Assembly (NCBI RefSeq): GCF_003308995.1
Contig: NZ_QFFJ01000002.1
Coordinates: forward strand, 3,472,001 to 3,536,000
Length of the DNA stretch: 64,000 nt
From: Chitinophaga flava
GTDB lineage: Bacteria; Bacteroidota; Bacteroidia; Chitinophagales; Chitinophagaceae
Direction: 5' to 3'
The notes beneath the pieces were generated by a model that saw only the letters and a list, made by a program, of their open reading frames with translations, searched no databases and was not told the origin of the DNA. The translations under genes and the position numbers were made by a program. Shown in pieces: positions 25,926 to 35,925 of the stretch (its first letter is position 1; each line of letters begins with the position of its first letter).

Positions 25926-28265
25926 TTACTTCTCCACTGGCATGCGGTCTGTCTGGCCTTTCTTCCGGTTCAACCGGTATACTACATTACCGGTGTAAAC
26001 GACTCCCTTTTGCTGGATACGAGAGTAAAGTGAATAATCTGCAATGTCCATCTCCTGCTCATAAATATTGGAATTGAAGATGTTGTTTATACTGAAGGAA
26101 AGCGACATCCGGTCGCCTAAAAGATCTTTGGAAAATCCTATGTTGGCGCGGTATTGCTCAGATACTGTTACCTGTACTTCCTGTCGTCTGCCACGATAGG
26201 TAACGCTCCCGTCGATGTTCAGGATTTTGGGGAACCGCATACTGGAACGTACTGTAGTAAACCAGGTGCTGTTATCGGCGGTATATGTTTTACCGGCGTA
26301 TTCGCCGCGCTGGGAATAGGAATACCAGTTTATATCCCAGGATAAACGCCACCAGCTATAGGGGTTGTAGGTGGTGGCCATATCAAACCCATAGCGGTGT
26401 TCATTTCCCATATTGGCCCATGTTCTCACAAAATTTCCATCACCCTGTGGTTCAATCACAGCTCCAAAGTAATTGGTCGTATACTGATAATAGATGCCGG
26501 GATTGACACTTAATTTTCCCGTTTTCTTCAATAAAGCCAGTTCCACTGCATTCGTATACATAGGATCGATATTGGGGTTGCCGCGTTGTAGGAAACGCTG
26601 ATCTGATAAGCCTGAGAAGGTATTCAGTTGCCAGAACTTCGGCCGGTTGATTCTGCGGCTGTAACTGGCCTGCAAGGTCCAATCATTTTTGAAACCATAT
26701 TGTAAATGCAGAGTAGGGAACAGGTCGATGTATTGTTTGCGTTTATTGGTGGTTTGTTCACGATCGCTGATATGGATGCCGGACAGCTCACTGCGCAGGC
26801 CCAGCTGGGCATCCAGCTGCTGCCACTTCTTACTGTATTGCGTGTAGGCGGCGTAAATATTTTCATCGTAAAAAAGTTTGTTGTTGTTGTCGTCCAGTAA
26901 TTTTCCATTCTGGACAGCGGAGTATTCGCTGCGGATGGCGCGCCATTGCCCGCGGATACCCATTTCCAGCTGGCCGGATTTTAACGGTAGTCTATAATCA
27001 CTCTGCAAATAAATATCCTTACTGCTTTCGATATCGCGGGTGATGATACTTACCTGATTGGAACCAGCCAGAGTATGGGATTGCCGGATGTCCTGGTTTT
27101 CATCGTCATTCCAGAAATCGTATTGTACATAAGTGGTCCATTTTCTTCCTGGTTGTTTATAGGTACGGGTATAGTTCAACTCCAGCTCATTAAATATCTG
27201 CGGCTCACGATATCTCTCGAAACGGCTGATGGTACTGTCTTCTGTGCCATGCTCATTGAAATAGTGATATAGAAAATCGTTGGTGTCTTTGTTACGCCGT
27301 TTGGTGCGGTAATAGCTGGCTGTTAATGTATTTTGTTCGTTGATGTAAATGTCCGTTCCAATATAGGCGTTCACGTTATCGTTGTTTAAATCGGATCGGT
27401 TGGCCTGCCGGAGCTGGTTGTAAGGGTTTTTATTGATGCGTATAATCTCTTCTGCGAACAATACAGATTGATCGCGGTATCCAACATTTGCGAATAAATT
27501 TAGTCGCTGTGTTTTATAGCTGGCATTGAGGTTGATACTGTTGTTTCTCGGACTGGAGAGGCCGGCCTGCAGGGAGGCATTAAATCCCAGCGATGCATTT
27601 TTCTTCAGTATTATATTGATAATACCGGCGCTGCCCTGTGCTTCGTAGGCGGAGGACGGATTTGTTATCACTTCAATCTTCTCTATGTTAGCTGCCGGAA
27701 TTTGTGACAACCCATTGTTCTGCGTTTGCATAGACGGTTTCCCGTTTATCAGGATTCTTACGTTCTGGTTATCGCGCAGGGATACATTCCCCTGTATATC
27801 AACATTGACGGCTGGTACATTATTCAGTATATCGTTTGCATTGCCGCCTCTTGACAGAATATCCTTCCCCACATTAAATACTTTTTTATCTGTTTTTAAT
27901 TCCAGGGTTGATTTCTCGCCCTGTATCTGTACGGTGGACAATTGTTTCACATTATCGGCCAAACCAATCTTTCCAAGGTCTGTATTGTTTTGTACTACTA
28001 TTGCGCGGGAGTAGGTGGTATAATTTAATGCCCGGGTTTGGAGTGTATAGTTTCCAGCTGGTAAGGTCAGGTTGAAATCACCATCAGGGCCCGCAGTAGT
28101 ATGGAGTTTCCGGGTGGAATCCTTTTGTGATTGCAGCAGTACAATGGCGCCAACGATAGGCTCTTGGGTGGTAGTGGAAATGATTTTCCCTTTCAGATTA
28201 TAGGTTTGGCTGAAAGCCGGGATGGCCGTGCTAAGGCAGCAAAGCATCAGGAATAACTGTTTCAT
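25926..28265 (-). CDS. TonB-dependent receptor / outer-membrane beta-barrel family protein
   Basis: The 779-residue protein starts with a signal peptide (MKQLFLMLCCLSTAIPAFSQ), then a carboxypeptidase-regulatory-like domain (GKIISTTTQEPIVGAIVLLQ), a plug domain with GGNANDILNNVPAVNVDIQG and VRILINGKPSMQ, and a 14-type beta barrel of the family common in Bacteroidota (outer membrane beta-barrel family). It lacks an STN domain and a SusD partner, so it is not a SusC. The barrel carries typical repeats such as YTAGNSAVE-like aromatic strands and ends in YRLNRKKGQ. Ligands of this group include peptides, metals and siderophores; none can be assigned. It is divergent from the LytS/LytTR pair, which may control it. 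Confidence 0.88.
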   Translation of the reverse strand: MKQLFLMLCCLSTAIPAFSQTYNLKGKIISTTTQEPIVGAIVLLQSQKDSTRKLHTTAGPDGDFNLTLPAGNYTLQTRALNYTTYSRAIVVQNNTDLGKIGLADNVKQLSTVQIQGEKSTLELKTDKKVFNVGKDILSRGGNANDILNNVPAVNVDIQGNVSLRDNQNVRILINGKPSMQTQNNGLSQIPAANIEKIEVITNPSSAYEAQGSAGIINIILKKNASLGFNASLQAGLSSPRNNSINLNASYKTQRLNLFANVGYRDQSVLFAEEIIRINKNPYNQLRQANRSDLNNDNVNAYIGTDIYINEQNTLTASYYRTKRRNKDTNDFLYHYFNEHGTEDSTISRFERYREPQIFNELELNYTRTYKQPGRKWTTYVQYDFWNDDENQDIRQSHTLAGSNQVSIITRDIESSKDIYLQSDYRLPLKSGQLEMGIRGQWRAIRSEYSAVQNGKLLDDNNNKLFYDENIYAAYTQYSKKWQQLDAQLGLRSELSGIHISDREQTTNKRKQYIDLFPTLHLQYGFKNDWTLQASYSRRINRPKFWQLNTFSGLSDQRFLQRGNPNIDPMYTNAVELALLKKTGKLSVNPGIYYQYTTNYFGAVIEPQGDGNFVRTWANMGNEHRYGFDMATTYNPYSWWRLSWDINWYSYSQRGEYAGKTYTADNSTWFTTVRSSMRFPKILNIDGSVTYRGRRQEVQVTVSEQYRANIGFSKDLLGDRMSLSFSINNIFNSNIYEQEMDIADYSLYSRIQQKGVVYTGNVVYRLNRKKGQTDRMPVEK

Positions 28266-28467
28266 TTTAATGAGCGTTTATGCAAATGTGAGCCAATACT
28301 AAAGGCGATGCCGGGCGGGTCGATCAATAGTGGGTGGCGGGATACAGATAGTGGATTATTGGCTGTAAACGACGCCCGGCTGCGCAAAGCGCGTTTTCAT
28401 ATGCGCTGCGGTCAATTTGGTCGACGATGCATTAAACATGACCTGAAAGTTTGGTACTTTTACCATC

Positions 28468-29544
28468 ATGCCTTTAATAGAGAAATTTATACAATTCACC
28501 GGCAAACACCGGTTCCTCACTCATTTTACCTACTGGATATGTGTGTACGTATTAGCTATGTCGAGGTATAATAGTTATACCAATCCGATGTATACGTTTA
28601 ACCAGGAACTGCTCAATAGCTTATTCTTCATAGGTTTTGCTGCCATTACGTCCTATTTTCTGGGTTATTTTGTATTGCCGCGGTTACTGACCGGTAAACA
28701 TTATTTCCGTACCCTGGTGGTATCGTTGGTGGTATTGTATCTGATCATGGTCATATCGAGATTGTGTGTTGTTTATTTTATGGAGCCTATTATCCGTACA
28801 AGACCCTTTGAGCAGGAGTCTGTAGCGGAGATCTTTACAGATCTGGATTATCTGTTTCTGAATTATTTTATTCATGCATTTTCATATGCCTTTGTTTTTA
28901 TCTTTATCAAACTCCTGAAAGATCAGTATGTGGTGAATAAACGGGCCATGGACCTGGAAAAACAAAAAGCAGATATTGAACTGATGGCGTTGAAAGCACA
29001 GCTCAATCCTCATTTCCTGTTCAATACGCTGAACAATATCTATTCACTGTCCATTCTGCAGTCGCCCCAAACTTCGCCGGCGATAGCCCGTCTGTCGGAA
29101 ATACTGGATACGCTGTTATACCGCTCTGGTAAAATGTTTGTACCTGCTTCACAGGAGATCACACTGCTTCAGAATTATATCGAGCTGGAAAAGCTCCGCT
29201 ACGATGAGCGTCTGGCTATTTCATTCGAACACCGGCTGGAACGGGACGTGGAAATTGCGCCGTTGATATTGTTGTCACTCGTTGAAAACGCCTTCAAACA
29301 CGGCGCCGGCGAAGATGCGGGCTCGCCGGAGATCCGGATCAGGCTGACCCAGGATAAGGACAGGTTTGCCTTTGAGATCAGCAACACTTTCAGAACGAAG
29401 GTAGACCAGCAGTTGGGCATCGGCCTCGAAAATATCCGTAAACAACTAGCACTACTTTACCCCGAAACCCATACATTTGAAACTACTGTGGCACAGCGTG
29501 TATTTACGGCGAAGCTGGAGCTGCGTTTAAACCAGCAGTTGTGA
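28468..29544 (+). CDS. LytS-type sensor histidine kinase
   Basis: The 358-residue protein has four membrane helices in residues 15-155, a short coiled coil (about 158-175), the dimerisation/phosphoacceptor segment ALKAQLNPHFLFNTLNNIYS with the active His, and an ATPase domain with the N-box LVENAFKHGAG and the late motif GIGLENIRKQL. This is the YehU/LytS layout, where the partner regulator carries a LytTR domain. The stop codon overlaps the GTG start of the regulator by four bases, so the two are translationally coupled. The sensed signal is not known. Confidence 0.92.
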   Translation: MPLIEKFIQFTGKHRFLTHFTYWICVYVLAMSRYNSYTNPMYTFNQELLNSLFFIGFAAITSYFLGYFVLPRLLTGKHYFRTLVVSLVVLYLIMVISRLCVVYFMEPIIRTRPFEQESVAEIFTDLDYLFLNYFIHAFSYAFVFIFIKLLKDQYVVNKRAMDLEKQKADIELMALKAQLNPHFLFNTLNNIYSLSILQSPQTSPAIARLSEILDTLLYRSGKMFVPASQEITLLQNYIELEKLRYDERLAISFEHRLERDVEIAPLILLSLVENAFKHGAGEDAGSPEIRIRLTQDKDRFAFEISNTFRTKVDQQLGIGLENIRKQLALLYPETHTFETTVAQRVFTAKLELRLNQQL

Positions 29545-30257
29545 AAATAAAATGCCTTATTGCAGACGATGAACCACTGGCGATTGCCTTATTGCAGAAT
29601 CATATCGGTCAGTTGAGCACACTGGAAATTGTGGGTACCTGCGCGAATGCCCTGCAGGCCGCGCAGGAGCTGAGAACCAAACAGGTGGACCTGCTTTTTC
29701 TGGATATAAAGATGCCACAGATCACCGGCATTGAGTTCCTCAGAACTTTGAGGCAACCACCGGCGGTCATTTTTACCACCGCCTATCGTGAATATGCGCT
29801 GGAAGGCTATGAACTGGATATCGTGGATTATCTGTTGAAGCCTATCACGTTCGAACGTTTTTTTAAAGCCGTGGAACGCTACTATTCGCGCTTTTCCCCC
29901 AAAGAAGCCCAGGCAGCCAGTACCCGCAATATGCCTCAGGAAGAATATATCTTCATCAGAACCGGCAATAAATACAATAAAATTCTCACCAGTGATATCC
30001 TCTATATAGAAAGCGTGAAAGACTACGTAGTACTACATCGTACAGATGGTTCTACTTTCATGGCAAAGTATAAGATCGGTGATCTGGAAACTGAAGTGAA
30101 GGATAAACGATTTTTGCGGATTCATCGTTCGTTTATCGTGAACCTCGCCAGGGTGACAGCTTTTACGTTACAGGATGTAGAGGTCGGACAAATGGAACTG
30201 CCTATAGGTAACAGTTACAGAGAGTTTGTTTTCAAAGTGCTGAAAGAGGGTTTGTAA
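29541..30257 (+). CDS. LytTR-family response regulator
   Basis: The 238-residue protein has a receiver domain (IADDEPLAIALL, phosphoacceptor Asp in LLFLDIKMPQ, Thr/Lys in FTTAYREYALE and YLLKPITFERF) and a C-terminal LytTR DNA-binding domain (residues about 135-238, with IFIRTGNKYNKI, ILYIESVKDYVVLH and FLRIHRSFIVNL). LytTR proteins bind paired direct repeats. The start is GTG at 29541, overlapping the kinase stop; it is the only start that keeps the full receiver domain. Likely targets are near, for example the divergent TonB receptor gene. Confidence 0.93.
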   Translation: MKIKCLIADDEPLAIALLQNHIGQLSTLEIVGTCANALQAAQELRTKQVDLLFLDIKMPQITGIEFLRTLRQPPAVIFTTAYREYALEGYELDIVDYLLKPITFERFFKAVERYYSRFSPKEAQAASTRNMPQEEYIFIRTGNKYNKILTSDILYIESVKDYVVLHRTDGSTFMAKYKIGDLETEVKDKRFLRIHRSFIVNLARVTAFTLQDVEVGQMELPIGNSYREFVFKVLKEGL

Positions 30258-30347
30258 ATGATCGATATTTATCCCCGGGAATCTAAGCAGCGCTACTAAA
30301 GAAATAAAAATAACTCAACGGCTGTCCCGATGAGATAGCCCAAAACA

Positions 30348-30381
30348 GGACAGGCCTTTATTCATAAAGGCCTGTCCCGTT
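30348..30381 (+). terminator. Strong intrinsic terminator after the two-component operon
   Basis: A perfect 13-bp stem (30348-30360 with 30365-30377) with a four-base loop is followed by a short T-run. It lies between two convergent genes and may serve the phosphatase gene on the other strand as well, where an A/T-rich stretch also follows. Confidence 0.8.
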
Positions 30382-30413
30382 TTCAATCAATATGGATATC
30401 CGGAAGTTAATGC

Positions 30414-32765
30414 TCACTCTACTACTATCTGCTGCGTTTGTCGTTCACCGTTACTGTTGATCATCGTAAGAATATAATTACCGCGTGGCAGCGTGATCAT
30501 CTGTGTAGTGCTGCCGGAGGGCACCTGCCAGGTATTTTCCTGTACCTTCCTGCCGGAGAGGTCTATAATGCTGTATCTCACCAGCTGCTGTTGTTTGCTG
30601 CTGATCTCCACCTGTAGTTTGTTGTTGGGAGAAGGATTAGGATATACTTTACAGGAGAAGGATGCTGCTGTTGTTTTGTTTTCTACGGCAGCAACTGCGA
30701 TGGCACTGGTTACCACTTTGAAGGTGTCCGTTATACAGATTGTGGGTGTAGCATTATCGGTAACGGTATAGGTGGTGGTGGCATTATTAGGTGTAACGGT
30801 CCGGGTACGGCTGGTAGAGCCATCATCCCATTTGTAGTTACCGGGCCATGAAGCGCTGAGGGTAAGTGGCTGGCCGGCCGTGGCATTTACGACGGTGGTT
30901 TTGTTGGCGTCTTTGATCATGGTGAAGCGATCTTTGATGGTCTTGTCTGCTGCGATAAACCGTGCGTCCAGCCTGTTGCCTTCTATCTCCAGTACGAGTG
31001 AGCCGCCGGTGGTAGCATTGGAGTAATAGGATGATGCATGTGGGAAGGAGGACTGTGTTCCACCAATCTGTCCGGCGGAACCGGCTACCACGTATACGGT
31101 GCCATGTCCGGTTTTGGCGGAAGTGGATACGTAGGGGCAGGAGTTGGTGGTGCTGTCGTATTTAGCGCTGCTTTTGCTGACAGCATGCTGTGTGAAGGAA
31201 AAGGTGTTTTCCAGCCCATAGTGTCCGCGGATAAAGTAAGAGCGCTCGTAGTCGTGGCTATGCCCATTAAGGATAAGATCTACGCCATAACGTTCCAGTA
31301 TGCGGATGAGGTTCTGTCTTACTTTTACGAGATCACTTTCTGTATCGGAGTTATGGCTGCCCATAGTGTATGGTGGATGGTGCCAGTAGGCGATCGTCCA
31401 TTTGCGGGTATTGGCGGCCAGATCGTTTTTGAGCCATTGTACCTGTGTGCTGGTGGTATCGTAAAACCGTTTGCTGCTTTCTTTTCCGTAAGAATCCAGG
31501 CAGATGAAGTGGATATCGCCGTAGTCAAATGAGTAGTATTCTCCTTTGCCGGAGGCTACGCCGCCGCATTCGCCATTTTTCGGAAGGGTGAAGTTGGCGA
31601 GGTAGGGAATGTTATGGTCATCCTGACGGGAAGGGTCATTATCGTAGTCGTGGTTGCCCAATGTAGGGAACAGCAGGATGTTTTTAAGCAGGTTGTCTTT
31701 ATATATATTAAAGAAGTTGGTTTGATACTCGTTATCAAAACCGCCATCATAGGCATTGTCGCCGAGCAGCAGCCATACGTCTGTATGTGCGGAGCCTACA
31801 TAGTCCAGGTAAGCGTCTCTCACTTTGGTCTGGTTACTGGAATTATTGCCACAGTCGCCATAGGCTGCAATCCTTATTTTGCGGGAGGTGCTGGTGGGAG
31901 GGGCGGTATTGAAATAGTTTTTGTCGGTGGCTTCCAATACTGCGGTGGTAGTGCCTATACTGTAATAGTAGCGGGTATCCGGTTGCAGGTTGGAGAGCCT
32001 TACTTCATGTTCCGTGGAGGAAGTGGTATTCACCACACTGTCTGTAAGGTTGCCATATACGGTGCCATACTTCACTTTGGTGTTGCTGGCTGATGCAGTA
32101 CGCCAGCGGACCGTGACGGCTGTCTGGTTGCCCATTTGCAGGTAGGGGCCTCTTACCACAGAAGCGGATGAGCTGCCGGTATTGCCTTTTAGTTGCAGGT
32201 CGAAGGAAATATCGCTGCTGGTCACCACCTGCTGGTGTATCTCTACTGCTATGGTGTTGCTGCCTTCCACAAAAGCAGATGCTGGGATGGAGGCAGTTTG
32301 AACGGATGCGCCATCATCGCTGGCATCACTGGATGCCAGTGTATTATAGGAGATGGTGCCGGTAGGCATGTTATCCCTTTTTACTTCAGTACCGTTTACA
32401 TATACAACGATACCATCGTCTCTTCTGAACTCCAGGGTAAAGCCGGTGTAGTTACTGAGGCCGGAGAGGTTGAACTTTTTCCTGAAATAGGTGGTGACAT
32501 ATTTGCTGGAGGAGTTGCTGCCATAACTGACGGTTGTGGCCTCGTCTCCGTCGCCGTAGCCCAGTTCTCCCGGGCCTTCCTTCCATGAGCCGTCATTGAA
32601 GGACGCCGATCGCCAGGACGTACCCTGGTTGGAGCCATTGTCAAGATATTTCCAGGTAGAACCAAAAGGAAGTAGTGTGGTCTGTGCCTGCAAAGCCAGG
32701 CCCAACAGTGTACTACAACAGGTAAGGATACACGATTTCGTGATAGTGGGCAAACAGGGAATCAT
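30414..32765 (-). CDS. Secreted purple-acid-phosphatase-like protein with T9SS sorting domain
   Basis: The protein is about 783 residues from the ATG at 32765, which starts a signal peptide (MIPCLPTITKSCILTCCSTL, then ALQAQ). Domains in order: a jelly-roll-like segment (about 25-190), a fibronectin-like PAP N-domain (VVRGPYLQMGNQTAVTVRWR), the metallophosphoesterase domain with AYGDCG, LLGDNAYDGG, TLGNHDYDND, YWHHPPY and LNGHSHDYER, a PKD-like segment and a C-terminal T9SS tail (KVYPNPSPNNKLQVEI to GNYILTMINSNGE). The motifs are those of purple acid phosphatases, which release phosphate from organic esters. The T9SS tail indicates export to the cell surface or medium. The longer frame to 32912 has no signal at its start. 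Confidence 0.88.
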   Translation of the reverse strand: MIPCLPTITKSCILTCCSTLLGLALQAQTTLLPFGSTWKYLDNGSNQGTSWRSASFNDGSWKEGPGELGYGDGDEATTVSYGSNSSSKYVTTYFRKKFNLSGLSNYTGFTLEFRRDDGIVVYVNGTEVKRDNMPTGTISYNTLASSDASDDGASVQTASIPASAFVEGSNTIAVEIHQQVVTSSDISFDLQLKGNTGSSSASVVRGPYLQMGNQTAVTVRWRTASASNTKVKYGTVYGNLTDSVVNTTSSTEHEVRLSNLQPDTRYYYSIGTTTAVLEATDKNYFNTAPPTSTSRKIRIAAYGDCGNNSSNQTKVRDAYLDYVGSAHTDVWLLLGDNAYDGGFDNEYQTNFFNIYKDNLLKNILLFPTLGNHDYDNDPSRQDDHNIPYLANFTLPKNGECGGVASGKGEYYSFDYGDIHFICLDSYGKESSKRFYDTTSTQVQWLKNDLAANTRKWTIAYWHHPPYTMGSHNSDTESDLVKVRQNLIRILERYGVDLILNGHSHDYERSYFIRGHYGLENTFSFTQHAVSKSSAKYDSTTNSCPYVSTSAKTGHGTVYVVAGSAGQIGGTQSSFPHASSYYSNATTGGSLVLEIEGNRLDARFIAADKTIKDRFTMIKDANKTTVVNATAGQPLTLSASWPGNYKWDDGSTSRTRTVTPNNATTTYTVTDNATPTICITDTFKVVTSAIAVAAVENKTTAASFSCKVYPNPSPNNKLQVEISSKQQQLVRYSIIDLSGRKVQENTWQVPSGSTTQMITLPRGNYILTMINSNGERQTQQIVVE

Positions 32766-32981
32766 GGGATGAGATTTAATTGTTTGGATGTTAATAGATC
32801 GATTTAGATTAAATGCAACTGGGATAACTGTCTGAAACAGAATAAGGTTTGGTGAATGAAGCCCGGGGTTTTTCGGAGGCGCGCAGTACTGCTTCATTAC
32901 AGGAAAAAACATGTTCCGTTCCTGAAATTAGTTACAATTTTCATATTTTACAATACCTGATTGTTAATTACCCGTTACTAT

Positions 32982-34811
32982 ATGAAAACCACTATTACTG
33001 TGCTGTTGTTAGCCGCACTATCCTTTATACAGCTGCATCTGGAGCGGCCTCCTGTCCCTGCCAGACCTGCCGCAGTACTGGAAACTTATTTCAGTCAGCA
33101 GATGGGGATTGTAGCCGATACACTTCAACAGTTGGAGCAGGCTGTCCGCAATCACGCACCGGCTCCAGTGCTGAAACGTCTGTTCCGTTCCAGCCGGCTG
33201 GCTTACAAGCGTGTCGAATTTCTCACAGAATATTATTACCCGCATCTGATCCGCAGTATCAATGGCCCGGCGTTACCATTCGCCGATGGCGAGAACTCCC
33301 GAGATATACTGCCGCCACAGGGGTTTCAGGTGATGGAAGAAAAGCTGTGGGCGTCCACTATAGCCTCCAAAGGTTTGCTGGCCGCTGTAACAGCGCTCAG
33401 GACGCAGTTTACCACGCTGCAATCACAAACAGATCCCTACGGCTTCATGGACGCTTATGTATTGGATGCTATGCGTTTCGAGTTATATCGCATTATTGCA
33501 CTGGGCATTTCCGGTTATGATTCGCCGGTAGCCTTGTTATCTATGTCTGAAGCGGCGGCGGCACTGGAAGGAGTGCAGTATGCTGCCATGTTGTATGCCG
33601 GCAGCCTTGCAGATAGTACCATCCAACATAGGCTGACAACCCGTTTCCATGCAGCGCGGCAGTACCTGCTGCAGCATCCCGGCTTCAATGAGTTTGACCG
33701 GCTGCACTTCATCATCAACTACGCCAATCCGCTAAGTGCCTCCCTACTGGCATTACAGCAGGAGTTGTCCCTGCAGCTGCCACAGGAACGAAGGATATTG
33801 TCGCCCCTGGCACCTCATCTCTTTGCGATGCAGTATTATAACGCCAACGGGTACTCGCCGAATTATGAATCAGACCCTACAGCTGTCAAGGTACAACTGG
33901 GGCAGCGCCTGTTCTATGATCCCGTGTTGTCCGGCAACCTGCAACGGTCCTGTGCTTCCTGTCACCAGGCATCCAAAGCCTTCTCCGATGGGATGGTCAA
34001 AAATACGGGGCTCGACAGTAAAACCCCCATCGCCCGCAATACGCCCAGTCTGCTGAACACAGCATTCCAGTCGAAACAGTTCTATGACTCGCGTGCTGTC
34101 TTCCTCGAAAATCAGGTGTCGGATGTGGTGCACAACAAACAGGAAATGAACGGCTCCCTGCAACAGACGGCTCATGCGCTGAAAAAAGACAGCGCCTATG
34201 TGCGCCTCTTCAGCAAAGCGTTTGCAGCGGGGCGCAATAGCATCACAGAAGAAAATATCGCCAATGCACTGGCTTCATTCCTGCGCTCGCTCGTCAGCCT
34301 GCAATCGCGCTTCGATCTGTATATGAGTGGCGATACCACCGCACTGGACCTCAGGGAAAAGAAAGGATTCAATATCTTCATGGGGAAAGGTAAATGTGGT
34401 ACCTGCCACTTTGCGCCGCTGTTTAATGGCGTGGCGCCGCCTTATTTCGCAGAGCCCGAATCGGAGGTGCTGGGTGTTCCGGAGAGCAACCGCCCACATG
34501 CGCAGCTCGACAAAGATCCGGGTAAATATATATTGTATCATATCAGTATTCAGCGCTATGCATTTAAAACCCCGACAGTGCGTAACAGTGCGCTCACTGC
34601 TCCGTATATGCATAATGGTGTGTTCCCCACGCTGGAATCGGTGATAGACTTCTACGACAAGGGCGGCGGCGCCGGGTTGGGCATTGCACCGCCCAATCAG
34701 ACATTGCCGGCCGAAAAGCTGCGACTGACAGCACAGGAGAAGAAGGACTTGGCTGCATTTATGCGGGCGCTTACTGATACCAGCAGCTGGAAACCGGCTG
34801 CTGCCCACTGA
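32982..34811 (+). CDS. Di-haem cytochrome c peroxidase with long N-terminal extension
   Basis: The 609-residue protein has a signal peptide (MKTTITVLLLAALSFIQ), a helical N-terminal region of about 270 residues and a C-terminal di-haem peroxidase domain of the MauG/CCP type. Two haem-binding motifs are present, CASCH and CGTCH, together with TGLDSKTPIARNTPSLLNTA and FKTPTVRNSALTAPYMHNGV, which carry conserved residues of the family. CCPs reduce hydrogen peroxide in the periplasm or oxidise proteins. The extension contains AYKRVEFLTEYYYPHLIRSI and PQGFQVMEEKLW, reminiscent of a helical imelysin/EfeO-type fold and common in Bacteroidota homologues. The ATG at 32982 directly starts the signal peptide; the one at 32961 is less likely. 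Confidence 0.87.
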   Translation: MKTTITVLLLAALSFIQLHLERPPVPARPAAVLETYFSQQMGIVADTLQQLEQAVRNHAPAPVLKRLFRSSRLAYKRVEFLTEYYYPHLIRSINGPALPFADGENSRDILPPQGFQVMEEKLWASTIASKGLLAAVTALRTQFTTLQSQTDPYGFMDAYVLDAMRFELYRIIALGISGYDSPVALLSMSEAAAALEGVQYAAMLYAGSLADSTIQHRLTTRFHAARQYLLQHPGFNEFDRLHFIINYANPLSASLLALQQELSLQLPQERRILSPLAPHLFAMQYYNANGYSPNYESDPTAVKVQLGQRLFYDPVLSGNLQRSCASCHQASKAFSDGMVKNTGLDSKTPIARNTPSLLNTAFQSKQFYDSRAVFLENQVSDVVHNKQEMNGSLQQTAHALKKDSAYVRLFSKAFAAGRNSITEENIANALASFLRSLVSLQSRFDLYMSGDTTALDLREKKGFNIFMGKGKCGTCHFAPLFNGVAPPYFAEPESEVLGVPESNRPHAQLDKDPGKYILYHISIQRYAFKTPTVRNSALTAPYMHNGVFPTLESVIDFYDKGGGAGLGIAPPNQTLPAEKLRLTAQEKKDLAAFMRALTDTSSWKPAAAH

Positions 34812-34849
34812 ACCTTTAAGGATCAAATATGTTGAAAATCAGACAAATA

Positions 34850-34883
34850 CTACTCCTGGTTGTTATTTAACAACCAGGAGTAG
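34850..34883. repeat. Perfect 16-bp inverted repeat without T-run
   Basis: The arms 34850-34865 and 34868-34883 are perfectly complementary with a two-base centre, so a very stable hairpin can form 40 bases past the peroxidase stop. No T-run follows on the plus strand. It may protect the 3' end of the peroxidase mRNA or terminate transcription weakly. Confidence 0.6.
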
Positions 34884-34969
34884 CGTCATTACAACTAACA
34901 GGTTTTGCCGTTTTGCTGATTCAGAAAATGAACCAGAATATCTTTGTGGTATCGAAAAAAATCAAACAA

Positions 34970-35914
34970 ATGGAAGCTAAGATCATAGGCAGCAAAATTG
35001 CCAAAGCGCGAAAAGAAATAAATATGTCTCAGGCCCAACTAGCTCAACGGATGTTTATTAGTCCACAGGCAGTCGGAAAATGGGAACGCGGTGAGTCAGT
35101 CCCGGACATTATTACAATGAACCGGCTCGCAGAGATTCTGGGTGTTGACCTTAACTATTTTTCAGAGAACTTTCAATCCCTGGATGACGAGACTACTTTT
35201 AAAATGACCGCCGACAGTGATGATGACATAACGCAAACAGAACAGGAAGTTATTGACCCGTCCAGTTTGGCTGAACGGCAGCTGCTGACAAACTTCAGCG
35301 GAAGTAACCTGTCAGAGAGTGACTTTGCGGGCGTTACCGCCCATAAAATGAAATTTAGGGGAAGTTCATTGCACGGCTCCGATTTTTCGGGCGCGGACCT
35401 GACTGGCAGCGCTTTTATGGGGAGCGATGTAAGCGAAGCCAATTTTGAAGGAGCAAATCTGACAGACTGCAGCTTGTCAGCCATTGACCTCACGGGTGCG
35501 AACTTTAACAAGGCCATTCTTGTACGTACTGAATTCAGCAAGTCGGGGCTGAACGGCGCAAAATTCACCAACGCAAAGCTGATCGATGTAAAGTTGGCCA
35601 TGACCGATCTTAGAAAAACGGTTTTTGAAAACTGTAGTTTTCACGGCGTAGACTTTAAGTCTTCCGATTTGCGGGGTGTATGTTTTGACGGGCAGACCTT
35701 TATAGGAGTTAAGTTTGACAAGACAGCGCTAAATGAAGTGTCGTTTAAGGGCGCGACACTCAGAGATGTATCTTTCCGTGCTATGTATGCCCTGACGAAT
35801 AAATATTACCGTGCGCTCTCAACTATCTGCTTTGATGGCGCGATGATGGATAAATTGACCTACGCCGCGCTCAAAGGCATGGGAGCCGATCTGGCAAACG
35901 TTTCAATGATATAA
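34970..35914 (+). CDS. Xre-type HTH regulator fused to pentapeptide repeats
   Basis: The 314-residue protein starts with an Xre/Cro HTH domain (residues 1-65, SKIAKARKEINMSQAQLAQR, then SPQAVGKWERGESVPD). A linker is followed by about 190 residues of pentapeptide repeats of the A(D/N)LxG kind (DFSGADLTGSAFMGSDVSEA, ANFEGANLTDCSLSAIDLTG). Pentapeptide repeats fold into a right-handed quadrilateral helix that can mimic DNA, as in gyrase-protecting Qnr/MfpA proteins. The fusion may therefore regulate and titrate DNA-binding activity; this is inference. It is followed after 11 bases by the ABC transporter genes, so it is the likely regulator of that operon. I start at 34970 because the HTH begins there; the frame is open to 34913. 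Confidence 0.82.
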   Translation: MEAKIIGSKIAKARKEINMSQAQLAQRMFISPQAVGKWERGESVPDIITMNRLAEILGVDLNYFSENFQSLDDETTFKMTADSDDDITQTEQEVIDPSSLAERQLLTNFSGSNLSESDFAGVTAHKMKFRGSSLHGSDFSGADLTGSAFMGSDVSEANFEGANLTDCSLSAIDLTGANFNKAILVRTEFSKSGLNGAKFTNAKLIDVKLAMTDLRKTVFENCSFHGVDFKSSDLRGVCFDGQTFIGVKFDKTALNEVSFKGATLRDVSFRAMYALTNKYYRALSTICFDGAMMDKLTYAALKGMGADLANVSMI

Positions 35915-35925
35915 ACAGGGAGTAT

